64,000 nt of DNA, taken from assembly GCA_012959785.1 (NCBI GenBank), contig DUCM01000013.1, forward strand, positions 124,001-188,000, given 5' to 3'. Below are positions 17,304 to 26,379 of this stretch, piece by piece (position 1 is the stretch's first letter; each line of letters opens with the position of its first letter). A program made the translations under genes and the position numbers. This stretch comes from Planctomycetota bacterium. GTDB taxonomy: Bacteria; Planctomycetota; UBA1135; GCA-002686595. Below the pieces are notes generated by a model. That model did not search any database and had not been told where the DNA came from. It saw only the letters and a list, made by a program, of their open reading frames with translations.

Positions 17304-18917
17304 CTAGTGCGCGTGGGCGTGGCCGCCAGCGGCGGGCTCGTCCTCTTTCATTTCGCTGACCAGGGCGTCGGTGGTGAGCAGCAGACTAGCCACTGAAGCG
17401 GCGTTTTGCAGCGCAACGCGGACGACCTTCTTGGGGTCGATCACACCGGCTTTGACCAGGTCTTCGTAGGTGTCGGTGGCAGCGTTGTAGCCGTATGTCT
17501 TCGACTTGTTGTTGCGCACATTCTGCACGATTACCGAGCCGTCTTGGCCTGCGTTGGTAGCGATCTGGCGCAAAGGCGACTCCAGGGCGCGGCGGATGAT
17601 GCTGGCACCAACGCGCTCGTCGCCCTCGAGTTTGAGGGCCTCGACCACATCGATAGCGTTGATCAAGCTGGTGGCGCCGCCGGGGATGATGCCCTCTTCG
17701 ACGGCGGCACGGGTTGCGTGCAGGGCGTCTTCAACGCGGGCTTTCTTTTCCTTCATCTCCGCTTCGGTGGCAGCACCGACATTGATCTGGGCCACGCCAC
17801 CCGACAACTTGGCGAGACGCTCCTGGAGCTTCTCGACATCGTAGTCGGATTTGGTGTTTTCGATCTCAGCGCGGATTTGGCCGATGCGACCTTGAATGGT
17901 TTTCTTGGTGCCAGCGCCTTCGATGATCAGGGTCTCATCCTTCGAGATGATGATCTTCTTGGCACGGCCCAGATCGGCCAGGGTCGTTCCCTCGAGGGTC
18001 GCGCCGGTGGCTTCGATCACCGGGTTGGCACCGGTCAGGATCGCGATGTCTTCCATCATGGCCTTGCGGCGATCGCCGAAGCCGGGGGCTTTGACGGCGC
18101 AGCAGGGAAACGAACCGCGCAGGCGGTTGACCACCAGGGTAGCCAGGGCTTCGCCCTCGATGTCCTCGGCGATGATCAGGATCGGCTTGCCCTTCTGGGC
18201 GATTTCCTCGAGCAGCGGGATCATGTCCTTGATCGAGGTGATCTTCTTCTCGTGGACCAGGATGTAGGCATCCTCGAGCACGCATTCCATGGCTGTGGCA
18301 TCGCTGATGAAGTGCGGCGACAGGAAGCCCTTGTCGAACTGCATGCCTTCGACCCACTCAACATCGGTTTCGAGGGTTTTGCCCTCTTCCACCGTGATAA
18401 CGCCGTCCTTGCCCACGCGCTCCATGGCCTGGGCGATCATGTCGCCCACCTCGGAGTCGTTGTTGCCGGCAATCATGCCGACTTGGGTGATTTCGTCACT
18501 GGTCTTGACCGGTTTGGCGGCCTGGTCCAGGGAACCGATGACGGCGGTCACCGCGGCGTCAATGCCGCGCTTGAGCGCCACCGGGTTGGCACCGGCGGTA
18601 ATGTTCTTGAGGCCTTCGAGGAAGATGGCCTCGGCCAGCACGGTGGCGGTGGTGGTGCCGTCGCCGGCCTGGTCGTTGGTTTGCTGTGCAACCTGCTTGA
18701 CCAGTTGGGCGCCCATGTTCTCGTAGGGATCTTCGAGTTCGATTTCCTTGCTGACAGTCACGCCGTCCTTGGTGACGGTGGGGCTGCCGAAGGACTTTTC
18801 GATGATGACATTACGGCCACGGGGGCCGAGAGTGATTTTGACGGCGCGAGCGAGTTTGCTCACTCCGTTCTTGATGTGCTCGCGCGCTGAGGCGTCGTAG
18901 CTGATTTGCTTGGCCAT
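17304..18917 (-). CDS. groEL: Chaperonin GroEL, Hsp60
   Basis: A 537-residue group I chaperonin subunit; fourteen form the double-ring folding chamber with GroES. Conserved blocks include [16 protein letters not shown], the ATP-site DGTTTAT (87-93), AGDGTT, and the apical and equatorial motifs [17 protein letters not shown] and [13 protein letters not shown]. The C-terminus is unusual: the common GGM-rich flexible tail is replaced by AAGGHAHAH, a short His-rich end. It lies 52 bp downstream of groES, and the hairpin at 17238 ends the unit. No CIRCE element is recognised. Confidence 0.97.
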   Translation of the reverse strand: MAKQISYDASAREHIKNGVSKLARAVKITLGPRGRNVIIEKSFGSPTVTKDGVTVSKEIELEDPYENMGAQLVKQVAQQTNDQAGDGTTTATVLAEAIFLEGLKNITAGANPVALKRGIDAAVTAVIGSLDQAAKPVKTSDEITQVGMIAGNNDSEVGDMIAQAMERVGKDGVITVEEGKTLETDVEWVEGMQFDKGFLSPHFISDATAMECVLEDAYILVHEKKITSIKDMIPLLEEIAQKGKPILIIAEDIEGEALATLVVNRLRGSFPCCAVKAPGFGDRRKAMMEDIAILTGANPVIEATGATLEGTTLADLGRAKKIIISKDETLIIEGAGTKKTIQGRIGQIRAEIENTKSDYDVEKLQERLAKLSGGVAQINVGAATEAEMKEKKARVEDALHATRAAVEEGIIPGGATSLINAIDVVEALKLEGDERVGASIIRRALESPLRQIATNAGQDGSVIVQNVRNNKSKTYGYNAATDTYEDLVKAGVIDPKKVVRVALQNAASVASLLLTTDALVSEMKEDEPAAGGHAHAH

Positions 18918-18969
18918 GGAAGTATGGGGGCTTTGGGGTCTGTGCGGATGAACGAGGGCGAGACCGAGC

Positions 18970-19302
18970 TCAGCCTTCGATGACGCCGAGGATGTCGCGC
19001 TCTTCCATGATCAAGTACTCCTCGCCGTTGTACTTGACTTCGGTGCCGCCGTAGGAGGTGAAGAGGACGCGGTCGCCCGCCTTTACATTCCATTCGGCAC
19101 GATCGCCGTTGTCGAGCAGGCGGCCATCGCCGAGGGAGATGATGGTGCCCTCCTTGGGCTTTTCCTTGGCGCTCTCGGGCAGCAGAATGCCGCCGGCGGT
19201 TTTGGCTTCAGCCTCGATGCGTTGCACGAGGATGCGATCGCCGAGGGGACGGATGCCGATATTTTTCTTGGACTTGGGTGCGCTCTTGGTCTTGGTGGCC
19301 AT
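18970..19302 (-). CDS. groES: Co-chaperonin GroES, Hsp10
   Basis: A 110-residue co-chaperonin that caps GroEL. It has [19 protein letters not shown], the mobile loop around [28 protein letters not shown] and the terminal [12 protein letters not shown] basic N-terminal extension of ~13 residues ([13 protein letters not shown]) precedes the usual start, which makes it longer than the ~95-residue standard. The ATG is preceded by AAAGAAG, a possible weak ribosome binding site. groEL follows on the same strand. Confidence 0.95.
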   Translation of the reverse strand: MATKTKSAPKSKKNIGIRPLGDRILVQRIEAEAKTAGGILLPESAKEKPKEGTIISLGDGRLLDNGDRAEWNVKAGDRVLFTSYGGTEVKYNGEEYLIMEERDILGVIEG

Positions 19303-19398
19303 GACTTCTTTTTAGCGGTTGAAGTGGAAATTGATGAGGTTCGGGAGATGAATCAGGCCCGCGCGTGGGCGAGGGCTGGAAGGTTGCTAGCTGGCTAG

Positions 19399-19815
19399 CT
19401 AGCTGTCGAGGGGCCGCGGGTTGCTGCCGGGCATGCGCGGATCTGACGAGAAAGTCAGGGCGCGGATGACCTCTTGTTTGAGCGCGGCGGGCTTGACGGG
19501 CTTGGTCAAGACCGCAAAGGCGCCAGCGCGGCGGGCCAGAATGCCGACATCGCCGGCAGCGTCCGCCGAGCACAGGATGGCGGGCACCCCCAGGAGCTCG
19601 GCGCGGATGGTCTCGAGGATTTCGAGGCCGGTGGGACCGGGCATCTTGTGGTCGAGCAGGGCGAGGTGCAGGCGACCGCTGCGCACCAGGTCCAGGGCCT
19701 GCACACCAGTCTCGGCTTGCAGGATCTCGACCCCCAGGAAACTCAATAGCTCAGCCATGCCCAGGCGGATTTCCTGGTCATCGTCGGCAATGAGAATGCG
19801 GCGGTCGTGGGACAT
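19399..19815 (-). CDS. Stand-alone receiver-domain response regulator
   Basis: A 138-residue CheY-like receiver with no output domain. It has the acidic pair in ILIADDDQE, the phospho-acceptor aspartate in LLDHKMPG, and the conserved lysine in LTKPVKP. It lies 96 bp upstream of groES in the same orientation, with no visible terminator between. TATTCC lies six nt before ATG 19815, a weaker match to the leaderless pattern. The partner kinase is not in this window. Three CTAG tetramers cluster at its stop codon. Confidence 0.88.
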   Translation of the reverse strand: MSHDRRILIADDDQEIRLGMAELLSFLGVEILQAETGVQALDLVRSGRLHLALLDHKMPGPTGLEILETIRAELLGVPAILCSADAAGDVGILARRAGAFAVLTKPVKPAALKQEVIRALTFSSDPRMPGSNPRPLDS

Positions 19816-20085
19816 GGTCGCGGAATAGGGTGGCAGAGGGCTGCTGAGGTCAGCGGAAAGCAAACCCCGTGCCGCCACCACCCAAGGGCCCCCCAGGGGG
19901 GCCTAGCCCGGTTTGGACCCCGAGAATTCACGGCAAGGGGCCCTCGGGGGCGTCGGCAGCCCCGTTTCCGGCCCCCGCTGGCTGCCACTCTGGCAGCCCC
20001 CCTGGAGTGCTCTGGCCCCGCCTGTCAGCTTGACAGGCCAGCTTTCCGCCTTCCCGGGCGCGTGGGGTGCTCCCGCGCCGCGGTG
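19816..20085. other. Divergent intergenic region without a gene
   Basis: About 270 bp between the response regulator and the dipeptidase. It is very GC-rich, with short G/C palindromes such as GGCCCCCC/GGGGGGCC near 19888, but I see no credible coding sequence or RNA gene. Confidence 0.5.
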
Positions 20086-20091
20086 TACGAT
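20086..20091 (+). promoter_or_regulatory. Dipeptidase gene -10 element, leaderless type
   Basis: TACGAT lies eight nt before ATG 20100. No ribosome binding site and no clear -35 are seen. Confidence 0.4.
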
Positions 20092-20099
20092 ACCAGGCC

Positions 20100-21218
20100 A
20101 TGCCGGTGCCCTTCATCTTCGACGCCCATGTGGACTCCCTACAGCTGGCCCTGGACCTCGGCCGCGACCTTGGCCAGGAGGGCCCCGGGCAGCTCGACCT
20201 GGTCCGCGCCCGCCGTGGCGGGGTCGGCGCCCTGGTGCTCACGGCGTGGGTGGATCCAGCCTTTTGCCAGCGTCCCGGCGGAGCCAGGGCTCGGGTCCTG
20301 GCGCTCTTCGACGCCTTCGATCAACTCATGGCGGCGCACCCCGCGGCCGTGGCCCATACGAGAGACGGCGCGGCCCTCCGCGCCGCTCAGCATTCGGGCA
20401 AGATCGCCGCCATCCTGGGCATCGAGGGCGGCCATGCCATCGAAAACAGTCTTGATGTCCTCGAAGAGTATGGGTCGCGCGGTCTGCGCGTCATGACCTT
20501 GGTCTGGAACAACCATCTTTCGTGGGTGCGTTCTTCGGCGCCGCTTGCGAGCGGTTCCGCCGATGCAAACGACAGCTCCGTGCCACGAGGCTTGAGCGCA
20601 TTCGGTGTTCAGGTGGTGGAGCGTATGAACGAACTAGGCATCCTTGTCGATCTCTCGCACACCTCGGAGAGGGCCTTTCATGACGCTGTGTCCGCCAGCG
20701 CCGCGCCTACCATGGCCAGCCACTCAGGTTGTAAGGCGCTGCACGACCATCCACGCAACTTGAGCGATGCGCAGCTCAAACACATCGCCGAGCGGGGCGG
20801 CGTGGTGGGCTTGCCCTTCCTGCCTTCCTTCCTCGATGCCGAAGCTGCACAGGCTGCGGAGGCCATTCGCAAGGAGAGTGGCTACCGCGCCCTTTGCGGC
20901 AAGAACGACACGGCCTTGGGCTTGTTGCAAACCGAGTACTTGCGCGGCCGTGTGGCGCCTCTTGGGATGGAACGACTGGTGGACCACATCGTGCATGTGG
21001 CCGAAGTCGCCGGCCCCGGACATGTGGCCCTCGGTTCGGACTTCGACGGCATCGTGGTCATGGTGGATGGCCTCGAGGATGCCGCATGCTATCCCCACTT
21101 GCTGGAACCCCTCGAGGGCCGCGGCTTCAGCTCCCTCGAAATCGAGGGCATTCTGGGCGGCAACATGGCGCGGGTCTTCGGCGAGGCCACAGCATCCGTC
21201 GCCACCAGCCGGATCTGA
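20100..21218 (+). CDS. Membrane-dipeptidase-like (M19) peptidase
   Basis: A 372-residue zinc dipeptidase of the renal dipeptidase family. The metal-binding start is FIFDAHVDSL (HXD), followed by GIEGGHAIE (bridging glutamate), VDLSHTS, PTMASHSGCKALHDHPRN and GSDFDGI. ATG 20100 directly precedes the first motif and fits the -10 at 20086; no signal peptide is present, so the enzyme is probably cytosolic. The family hydrolyses L,L- or L,D/D,L-dipeptides, and recycling of peptide or peptidoglycan fragments is a reasonable role. No partner gene is adjacent. Confidence 0.9.
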   Translation: MPVPFIFDAHVDSLQLALDLGRDLGQEGPGQLDLVRARRGGVGALVLTAWVDPAFCQRPGGARARVLALFDAFDQLMAAHPAAVAHTRDGAALRAAQHSGKIAAILGIEGGHAIENSLDVLEEYGSRGLRVMTLVWNNHLSWVRSSAPLASGSADANDSSVPRGLSAFGVQVVERMNELGILVDLSHTSERAFHDAVSASAAPTMASHSGCKALHDHPRNLSDAQLKHIAERGGVVGLPFLPSFLDAEAAQAAEAIRKESGYRALCGKNDTALGLLQTEYLRGRVAPLGMERLVDHIVHVAEVAGPGHVALGSDFDGIVVMVDGLEDAACYPHLLEPLEGRGFSSLEIEGILGGNMARVFGEATASVATSRI

Positions 21219-21433
21219 GCAGAGGGTTCTGGCATTGGATGGGGACCAGCCATCCGAGAGGTCCAGCCGGCAGGGCGGGCCAGCATGAGGAACGGGGGGG
21301 AGGCGATGCGTTCTGCTTTTTTTTGAAGATCCCTCGGGAGAAGTTTTCTGGAACTTGGGCGCGACCGCTCCGGGGACTCGGCGTCTTTTTCGCACACACC
21401 GTTCAGTCCCTAAACCCAACCCAAAAGATTCTC

Positions 21434-21958
21434 ATGAAGTACGACTTCACCGGCACCCAGGACACCAGCGACTTCGTCAACCTCGACCCCGGCTGGTACA
21501 CCGTTTCCGTGCAGGAAGTGCGCGAATCGAGCACCCGCGATGGCGATACCCGCTGGGGAATGCTTCTACGCGTGGTCGAAGGCGAGTTCAGCGGCCGGTT
21601 TGCCGCCTGGGACGGCCTGGTCTGGAGTGACCGCGGAGCCCCGCGGGCCAAGACCGTGCTGGGTGCCCTGGGCTTTGACGCCAGCGGCTCCGTCGAGCTA
21701 GTCCCTGCGGATCTGATTGGCCGCCAGGCCGATGTCGAGCTTCTGCCCGAAGAATACGAGCACCCCGTCACTGGCCGCCGCCAGCGGCGCAACCGCGTCT
21801 CCTACGAGGGATTTGCGGCTCCCGGCAGCATGTGTTCAGCGGGGCTACAGCCGGTTCCTGCCACCGATAGTAGCCAAGCGGTTGACTCTTGGGGTGCCGG
21901 CGGAGAATCATGCGCCCATGAAAACGCCACCGAAGGCACCGAATCTCAGCCCTTCTGA
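21434..21958 (+). CDS. DUF669-like protein with a doubtful C-terminus
   Basis: A 174-residue reading frame. Residues 1-130 (YDFTGTQDTSDF, PGWYTVSVQEVRES, GMLLRVVEGEFSGR, VLGALGFD, ADLIGRQADVELL) resemble DUF669, a beta-rich family seen in phages and bacteria and suspected of nucleic-acid-related roles. The last ~40 residues after YEGFAAPG look non-coding in composition and overlap the start of cdd by 41 bp. The original stop may have been lost. The resemblance to DUF669 is from pattern memory. The next gene, cdd, has its own promoter-like boxes inside this frame. Confidence 0.6.
   Translation: MKYDFTGTQDTSDFVNLDPGWYTVSVQEVRESSTRDGDTRWGMLLRVVEGEFSGRFAAWDGLVWSDRGAPRAKTVLGALGFDASGSVELVPADLIGRQADVELLPEEYEHPVTGRRQRRNRVSYEGFAAPGSMCSAGLQPVPATDSSQAVDSWGAGGESCAHENATEGTESQPF
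21882..21910 (+). promoter_or_regulatory. Putative cdd promoter
   Basis: TTGACT (21882-21887), a 17-nt spacer and GAATCA (21905-21910), then seven nt to the cdd ATG at 21918. The -35 is strong and the -10 weak. The geometry again places the transcription start at the start codon. Confidence 0.4.
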
Positions 21959-22358
21959 CGCTCCCCTGGACGAGCGCGCGCTGCTCGCCGCGGCGCGCGC
22001 CGCCTTGGAGCACGCCCACAGTCCCTACTCCGGCGTGCGCGTGGGCGCTGCCTTGCTCGACACGGCTGGTCGCGTACATGCGGGCTGCAATGTGGAGAAC
22101 GCCAGCTACGGACTGACGATCTGCGCCGAGCGCAACGCCCTGGCGCGGGCCGTGGCCGATGGCTCAGCCGAGTTTGTAGCCATCGCCATCGCCACCAACC
22201 GTGCCAGCTGTCTCGCGCCCTGCGGCGCCTGCCGTCAGGTGCTCTCCGAGTTCGCGCCCAATTTGCGCGTGCTCTCGGTGGGCACGGGCGCAGCTTGCGA
22301 GTCGTGGTCCCTGACCGAGCTTCTGCCCATGGCCTTTCGCCCCAGCGATCTTCACTGA
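21918..22358 (+). CDS. cdd: Cytidine deaminase
   Basis: Cdd hydrolyses cytidine and deoxycytidine to the uridine forms in pyrimidine salvage. The 146-residue protein is of normal size for the homotetrameric class. It shows AHSPYSGVRVGAALLD, substrate-binding GCNVENASYGLTICAERNAL with one zinc cysteine and the proton-shuttle glutamate, and PCGACRQVLSEF with the other two zinc cysteines. ligA starts 11 bp after its stop and is probably co-transcribed. Confidence 0.95.
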   Translation: MKTPPKAPNLSPSDAPLDERALLAAARAALEHAHSPYSGVRVGAALLDTAGRVHAGCNVENASYGLTICAERNALARAVADGSAEFVAIAIATNRASCLAPCGACRQVLSEFAPNLRVLSVGTGAACESWSLTELLPMAFRPSDLH

Positions 22359-22369
22359 GCCGACCTTCC

Positions 22370-24523
22370 ATGGCTCCGTCCAAGAACAAACGCGCCGACC
22401 CGGCCTCCGCCGCCCGGGCAGGTGAACTGCGCCGCGCTCTCAGTCGCCACAGCGAGCTTTATTACACCAAGAGCGCGCCGGAGATCAGCGACGCCGACTA
22501 CGACGCCCTGTTCCTGGAACTTTCCAGGCTGGAGGAGCGCTTTCCTGATCTACTCGTGCCCGACAGCCCCACCCAACGGGTGGGTGCGCCCCTGCCCGAT
22601 GGGACGAGTTTCGAGAAGGTGCCCCATGCGGTGCCCATGCTTTCCATCGACAGCCTCTTCAGTGCCGACGAAGTACGCGAGTTCGAGGAGCGCATTTTGC
22701 GCTTCGTGGGCCTCGAGAGCGGCGACGCACTCGAGTGGTCGGTGGAGCCCAAATTTGACGGCGTGAGCGCGGCGCTGATCTACGCAGAGGGCCGCCTGGT
22801 GCGCGGCATCACCCGCGGCGATGGACGGGTTGGGGAGGATGTTACCCTCAACCTGAAGACCGTGGGCAACATCCCCCTGGTCCTCGATTCGAAGCTGCGG
22901 CCGGTACCCGAACTCCTGGAAGTGCGCGGTGAAGTGCTGATCGGGATCGAGAACTTTCGAAGCTTCAATGAAGGTCGTCTCGCGCGCGGCAGCGAGCCCC
23001 TGGCCAACCCGCGCAACGCGACCTCCGGTGCCCTGCGTCGCAACGACCCGGCCGAAGTGGCGCGCTATCCCCTGGAATTTCACGCCTACTCCGCCGTGCG
23101 GGTCGAAGGCGGTGAGTTTGCCACCGGCACGGACCTCTACGCGGCCCTTGAGGAGTGGGGCATTCCTTTTTCAGGCCACCAGCGCCTGGTGACCGGGCTC
23201 GCTGCCTGCCTGGAGTACCACGACAACCTCGAAGCCCAGCGCGCGAGTTTGCCCTTCGAGGTCGACGGCGTGGTCTGCAAGTTGAACGACCTGGCGCTGC
23301 GCGAACGCCTGGGGCGTACCGCGCGCGCCATGCGCTGGCAGTTCGCCCATAAATTCGCGCCCATCGAAGTCTCCACTCGCCTCTGTGCCATCGAACTGTC
23401 GGTGGGAGCCAACGGTCGCCTGACGCCCAGGGCGCACCTCGCTGCCGTGGAGGTTGGCGGGGTCACCGTGCGCCACACGACCCTTCACAATGCCGAGCAC
23501 CTCGCCAACCTGGGGCTGAGGGTGGGGGATCTCGTGTTTCTGCACCGCGCCGGCGATGTCATCCCTCAGATCACCGGCGTGGCCCAGGCCGCCAGCGGCC
23601 GCGCTCCCGCTGGTTGGGGAGAGTCGCTCTCAGGCGAGCTCTTGGAAGACGGGTCCGCGGAGGGCGAAGCCGTGCCCCGAATGGGAGTGGCCTGGCGTTT
23701 CGGCGAGGCGTTCGAGATGCCTGCCGGTTGCCCCGCATGCGGCACGCCGCCGATTCTCGAGGGCAAGTTGTGGCATTGCCCGAACAGCGCCGGGTGCAGG
23801 CCCCAGGTCATCGGCCGCAGCGCGCGCCTGGCGGGGCGGGGTGCCTTTGAAATCGACTCCCTGGGAGAAAAACAGATCGCCCAACTGCTCGACGAGAGCT
23901 TGATTGAAGGCCCTGCCGACCTCTTTCACCTCGACCGCGAGCCCGGCCGCCGCGAGGCTCTGATCGAGCTCAAGGGCTGGGGCGAGAAGAGCGTCGAGAA
24001 ACTCTTCACGCAACTCGAGGAGCGCCGCAGGCTGCCCTTTGCTCGCTTCCTCGCGGGGCTCTCGATTCCCCAGGTGGGACCTCAGACTGCGCGGCTCCTG
24101 GCCGGGAATTTTGCCAATCTCGACGAGTTGCGAGGCGCGGACGAGGAGAGCCTGTGCGCCATCGACCAACTCGGCCCCGATGTGGTCGAGGGGCTCTTGA
24201 ATTGGTTCAAGACGGAGCGCAATCAGGCTCTGCTCGAGCGCCTGCGCACAGGCGGCGTGACGCCCATCGCGTCCGAACCCACCGCAAGCGAGGGCGCCTT
24301 TGGGGGCAAGACGGTGGTCTTCACCGGCAGCCTCGAGGGCATGACCCGCGCCGAGGCCAAACAAGCCATCGAAACCCAGGGTGGCCGAGTGGCCTCCAGC
24401 GTGTCCGCCAGGACCGATTTTCTGATCGTGGGGGGCAAGCCGGGCAGCAAGGCTCGCAAGGCCAAGGATCTGGGAGTTTGCGTTATGCTGGAGCCCGAGT
24501 TCCTGGACCGCCTCGGCAGCTGA
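22370..24523 (+). CDS. ligA: NAD-dependent DNA ligase
   Basis: LigA seals nicks in DNA replication and repair using NAD. The 717-residue protein has every domain in order: Ia helices (YYTKSAPEISDADYD), nucleotidyltransferase with adenylated lysine in EPKFDGVSA (Lys128), the NPRNATSGALRR motif, OB fold, a four-cysteine zinc finger (CPACG...CPNSAGC), the HhH region (LKGWGEKSVEKL, SIPQVGPQTARLL) and a C-terminal BRCT domain (GKTVVFTGSLEGMTR). Motif VDGVVCKLND is intact. ATG 22370 follows cdd closely; an upstream in-frame start would overlap cdd. Confidence 0.97.
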   Translation: MAPSKNKRADPASAARAGELRRALSRHSELYYTKSAPEISDADYDALFLELSRLEERFPDLLVPDSPTQRVGAPLPDGTSFEKVPHAVPMLSIDSLFSADEVREFEERILRFVGLESGDALEWSVEPKFDGVSAALIYAEGRLVRGITRGDGRVGEDVTLNLKTVGNIPLVLDSKLRPVPELLEVRGEVLIGIENFRSFNEGRLARGSEPLANPRNATSGALRRNDPAEVARYPLEFHAYSAVRVEGGEFATGTDLYAALEEWGIPFSGHQRLVTGLAACLEYHDNLEAQRASLPFEVDGVVCKLNDLALRERLGRTARAMRWQFAHKFAPIEVSTRLCAIELSVGANGRLTPRAHLAAVEVGGVTVRHTTLHNAEHLANLGLRVGDLVFLHRAGDVIPQITGVAQAASGRAPAGWGESLSGELLEDGSAEGEAVPRMGVAWRFGEAFEMPAGCPACGTPPILEGKLWHCPNSAGCRPQVIGRSARLAGRGAFEIDSLGEKQIAQLLDESLIEGPADLFHLDREPGRREALIELKGWGEKSVEKLFTQLEERRRLPFARFLAGLSIPQVGPQTARLLAGNFANLDELRGADEESLCAIDQLGPDVVEGLLNWFKTERNQALLERLRTGGVTPIASEPTASEGAFGGKTVVFTGSLEGMTRAEAKQAIETQGGRVASSVSARTDFLIVGGKPGSKARKAKDLGVCVMLEPEFLDRLGS

Positions 24524-24562
24524 CCCCTGGCAACCAGGGCCGCCCGCGATTTTCCCCCAGCC

Positions 24563-25270
24563 ATGAGCATTCCCAAAGCCGACGAAGATAGCCCGCCGCT
24601 TCACACCCAGGAAGTCGAAGCTCTCGTTGAGCGTGCCCAGGCCGGTGATGCCGAGGCCTTGAACGAGTTGTTCTCGCGTCACTACCAGACCATGTTGACC
24701 GTGGCGCGCATGCGACTCGGCGCGCGCCTGCGTAGCAAGGAAGAACCCGACGACCTGGCCCAGACAGCTTTCCGCGAAGCGACCCGCGACTTCTCCAAGT
24801 ACACCTATCAAGGCGAAGGCAGCCTCTTGAACTGGCTGATCCAGATCCTGCAAAACAAGATTCGCGACCGGGCCGAGTTCTACTCGGCGGGTAAGCGCGA
24901 CCTTTCGAAGGAGCGTTCGATGGACGCCACTGCGCCAGGCGCCGATGGTCGCTTGAACAGTTTCTTCGAGTTACCCAGCGATGACCTGACCGTCACGCGC
25001 CAGTTCCAACGCGGCGAGGAGATCCACTTGGTCCAGCGCGCGATCACCGAGCTCTCCAAAGATCACCGCCAGGCGATCACCCTGGTGTTCTTCCAGGGCA
25101 AATCCTTGCGCGAGGCCGGGGAGATCATGGACGGCCGCAGCGAGGACGCCGTGCGCATGCTACTGCGCCGGGCCGAGGTCCGCTTGGGTACGATTCTAAG
25201 AAGCACCCTGAAGCCTGACGAACCGCACGAGGAAGGGGTCTCCGAGGCCCCCGATGATTCCGAGGGCTAG
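24563..25270 (+). CDS. ECF-type RNA polymerase sigma factor
   Basis: A 235-residue group 4 sigma factor. Region 2 has FSRHYQTMLTVARMRLG and the DDLAQTAFREA core-binding helix; region 4 has LSKDHRQAITLVFFQGKSLREAGEIM and SEDAVRMLLRRAE as the helix-turn-helix. An acidic 25-residue tail follows. No anti-sigma gene is next to it; ligA lies 39 bp upstream and a tRNA downstream. The insert between regions 2 and 4 (SMDATAPGADGRLN) resembles planctomycete-enriched ECF groups, so control may be through a kinase or other unlinked partner. The target promoters are unknown. Confidence 0.9.
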   Translation: MSIPKADEDSPPLHTQEVEALVERAQAGDAEALNELFSRHYQTMLTVARMRLGARLRSKEEPDDLAQTAFREATRDFSKYTYQGEGSLLNWLIQILQNKIRDRAEFYSAGKRDLSKERSMDATAPGADGRLNSFFELPSDDLTVTRQFQRGEEIHLVQRAITELSKDHRQAITLVFFQGKSLREAGEIMDGRSEDAVRMLLRRAEVRLGTILRSTLKPDEPHEEGVSEAPDDSEG

Positions 25271-25366
25271 ACCGAGAGCTGCCCCCCCCGGGCGTCGGCG
25301 AGCATTCCCCGCCCTCCAGTCTTGCTCCCAGCCGTATCCCTCCCTACACTTCCCGGCCCTTCAAGC

Positions 25367-25442
25367 GGGCGATTAACTCAATTGGTAGAGTGCCATGTTC
25401 ACAGCGTGGAGGTTACTGGTTCAAGTCCAGTATCGCCCACCA
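25367..25442 (+). tRNA. tRNA-Val (anticodon CAC)
   Basis: A 76-nt cloverleaf with encoded 3' CCA. The acceptor stem pairs GGGCGAT with ATCGCCC; the D arm is ACTC-AATTGGTA-GAGT. The anticodon stem pairs CCATG with CGTGG around loop TTCACAG, giving CAC, which reads GUG. The T arm is ACTGG-TTCAAGT-CCAGT. Confidence 0.95.
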
Positions 25443-25569
25443 GCCGCCCCTGCTCCCAAGTGCGAGCGGGCTTCTCGATGGGTAGCGCTGCTAGCGCCGT
25501 CTCTAGCCAGAGAGGCGCTGGTGTTTTCCGGAAGCGTTGGTCTCCTCGCGCTCCTGGCCTCTGAAGCGG

Positions 25570-26379
25570 ATGCACACAACGGCGATGATTTCTTCTTTGA
25601 CCTGGTTCGAGCAGCTCGCGGCCCTGCGCGAAGAGCAGCAGCCCTGCGTCTTGATCGTGGTCAGCGCCGCAAGGGGTTCGGCGCCGCGGGAAGTTGGCGC
25701 GCGCTTGATCGTGGCCGAGGATCGCATTGTCTGGGGCACGATTGGGGGTGGCAAGCTTGAGCACTTGGCCCTGGAACAGGCCCGCGAGTTGTCCGCCACG
25801 GGGCGCGCGCTCTCCCAGAGTCGCGACTATCCCTTGGCCGAAGCCGCCGGCCAGTGTTGCGGCGGCTCGGTGACCTTGTTCTTCGAGGCCTTCAACTGGA
25901 CACCCAAGCGCGTGGTGATCTTCGGTGCCGGCCATGTGGCCCAGGCCCTGGCCGGTCTCTCAGGCTATCTGGGGGCCGAACTCGAGCTGATCGATCCCCG
26001 TCAGGAATCCGAGTTGCAACCTGTGCCGCCGGCCCAGCGACCGTGGACCTTGACCTTGGTGGATGCTCCTGAAGGCGAGGTCGAGCGCCTGGCGAAAGAT
26101 AGCCTGGTCCTGGTGATGACCCACGACCACAGCCTGGACCAGACGATCCTCGAAGAGCTTCTGCGCCGTGATGCTTTTGCCTACATCGGCTTGATCGGCT
26201 CCGAGCGCAAGTGGGCGCGCTTTCGTAAGCGCCTGGCGGCTCGCGGTTTCAGCGCGGAGGCGATTCTGCGCGTGCGCTCGCCCATCGGCATTAGCAAGGG
26301 TTCCAAACAGCCCACGGCTATCGCCATATCCGTGGCGGCCGAGCTGCTCGAGGTCATGGCGGCCTCAAGCCAGGTCTGA
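25570..26379 (+). CDS. XdhC/CoxI family molybdenum-cofactor insertion protein
   Basis: A 269-residue XdhC-like protein. Family members bind and sulfurate molybdenum cofactor and insert it into xanthine dehydrogenase-type enzymes. Visible features are the N-terminal XdhC/CoxF segment (PCVLIVVSAARGSAPREVGARLIV, quoted here only as PCVLIVVSAARGSAPR), WGTIGGGKLE, the cysteine pair in AAGQCCGGSVTLF, and a C-terminal Rossmann domain (VVIFGAGHVAQALAGL, YIGLIGSERKWARF). No molybdoenzyme gene is in the window, so it is an orphan here. The start could also be ATG 25585, five codons later. It converges on yceH, and the 3' ends overlap by 15 bp. Confidence 0.85.
   Translation: MHTTAMISSLTWFEQLAALREEQQPCVLIVVSAARGSAPREVGARLIVAEDRIVWGTIGGGKLEHLALEQARELSATGRALSQSRDYPLAEAAGQCCGGSVTLFFEAFNWTPKRVVIFGAGHVAQALAGLSGYLGAELELIDPRQESELQPVPPAQRPWTLTLVDAPEGEVERLAKDSLVLVMTHDHSLDQTILEELLRRDAFAYIGLIGSERKWARFRKRLAARGFSAEAILRVRSPIGISKGSKQPTAIAISVAAELLEVMAASSQV

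Noticed and set aside
18918-19400. CIRCE operator for groES-groEL
   Set aside because: The TTAGCACTC-N9-GAGTGCTAA palindrome is not found before groES or groEL.
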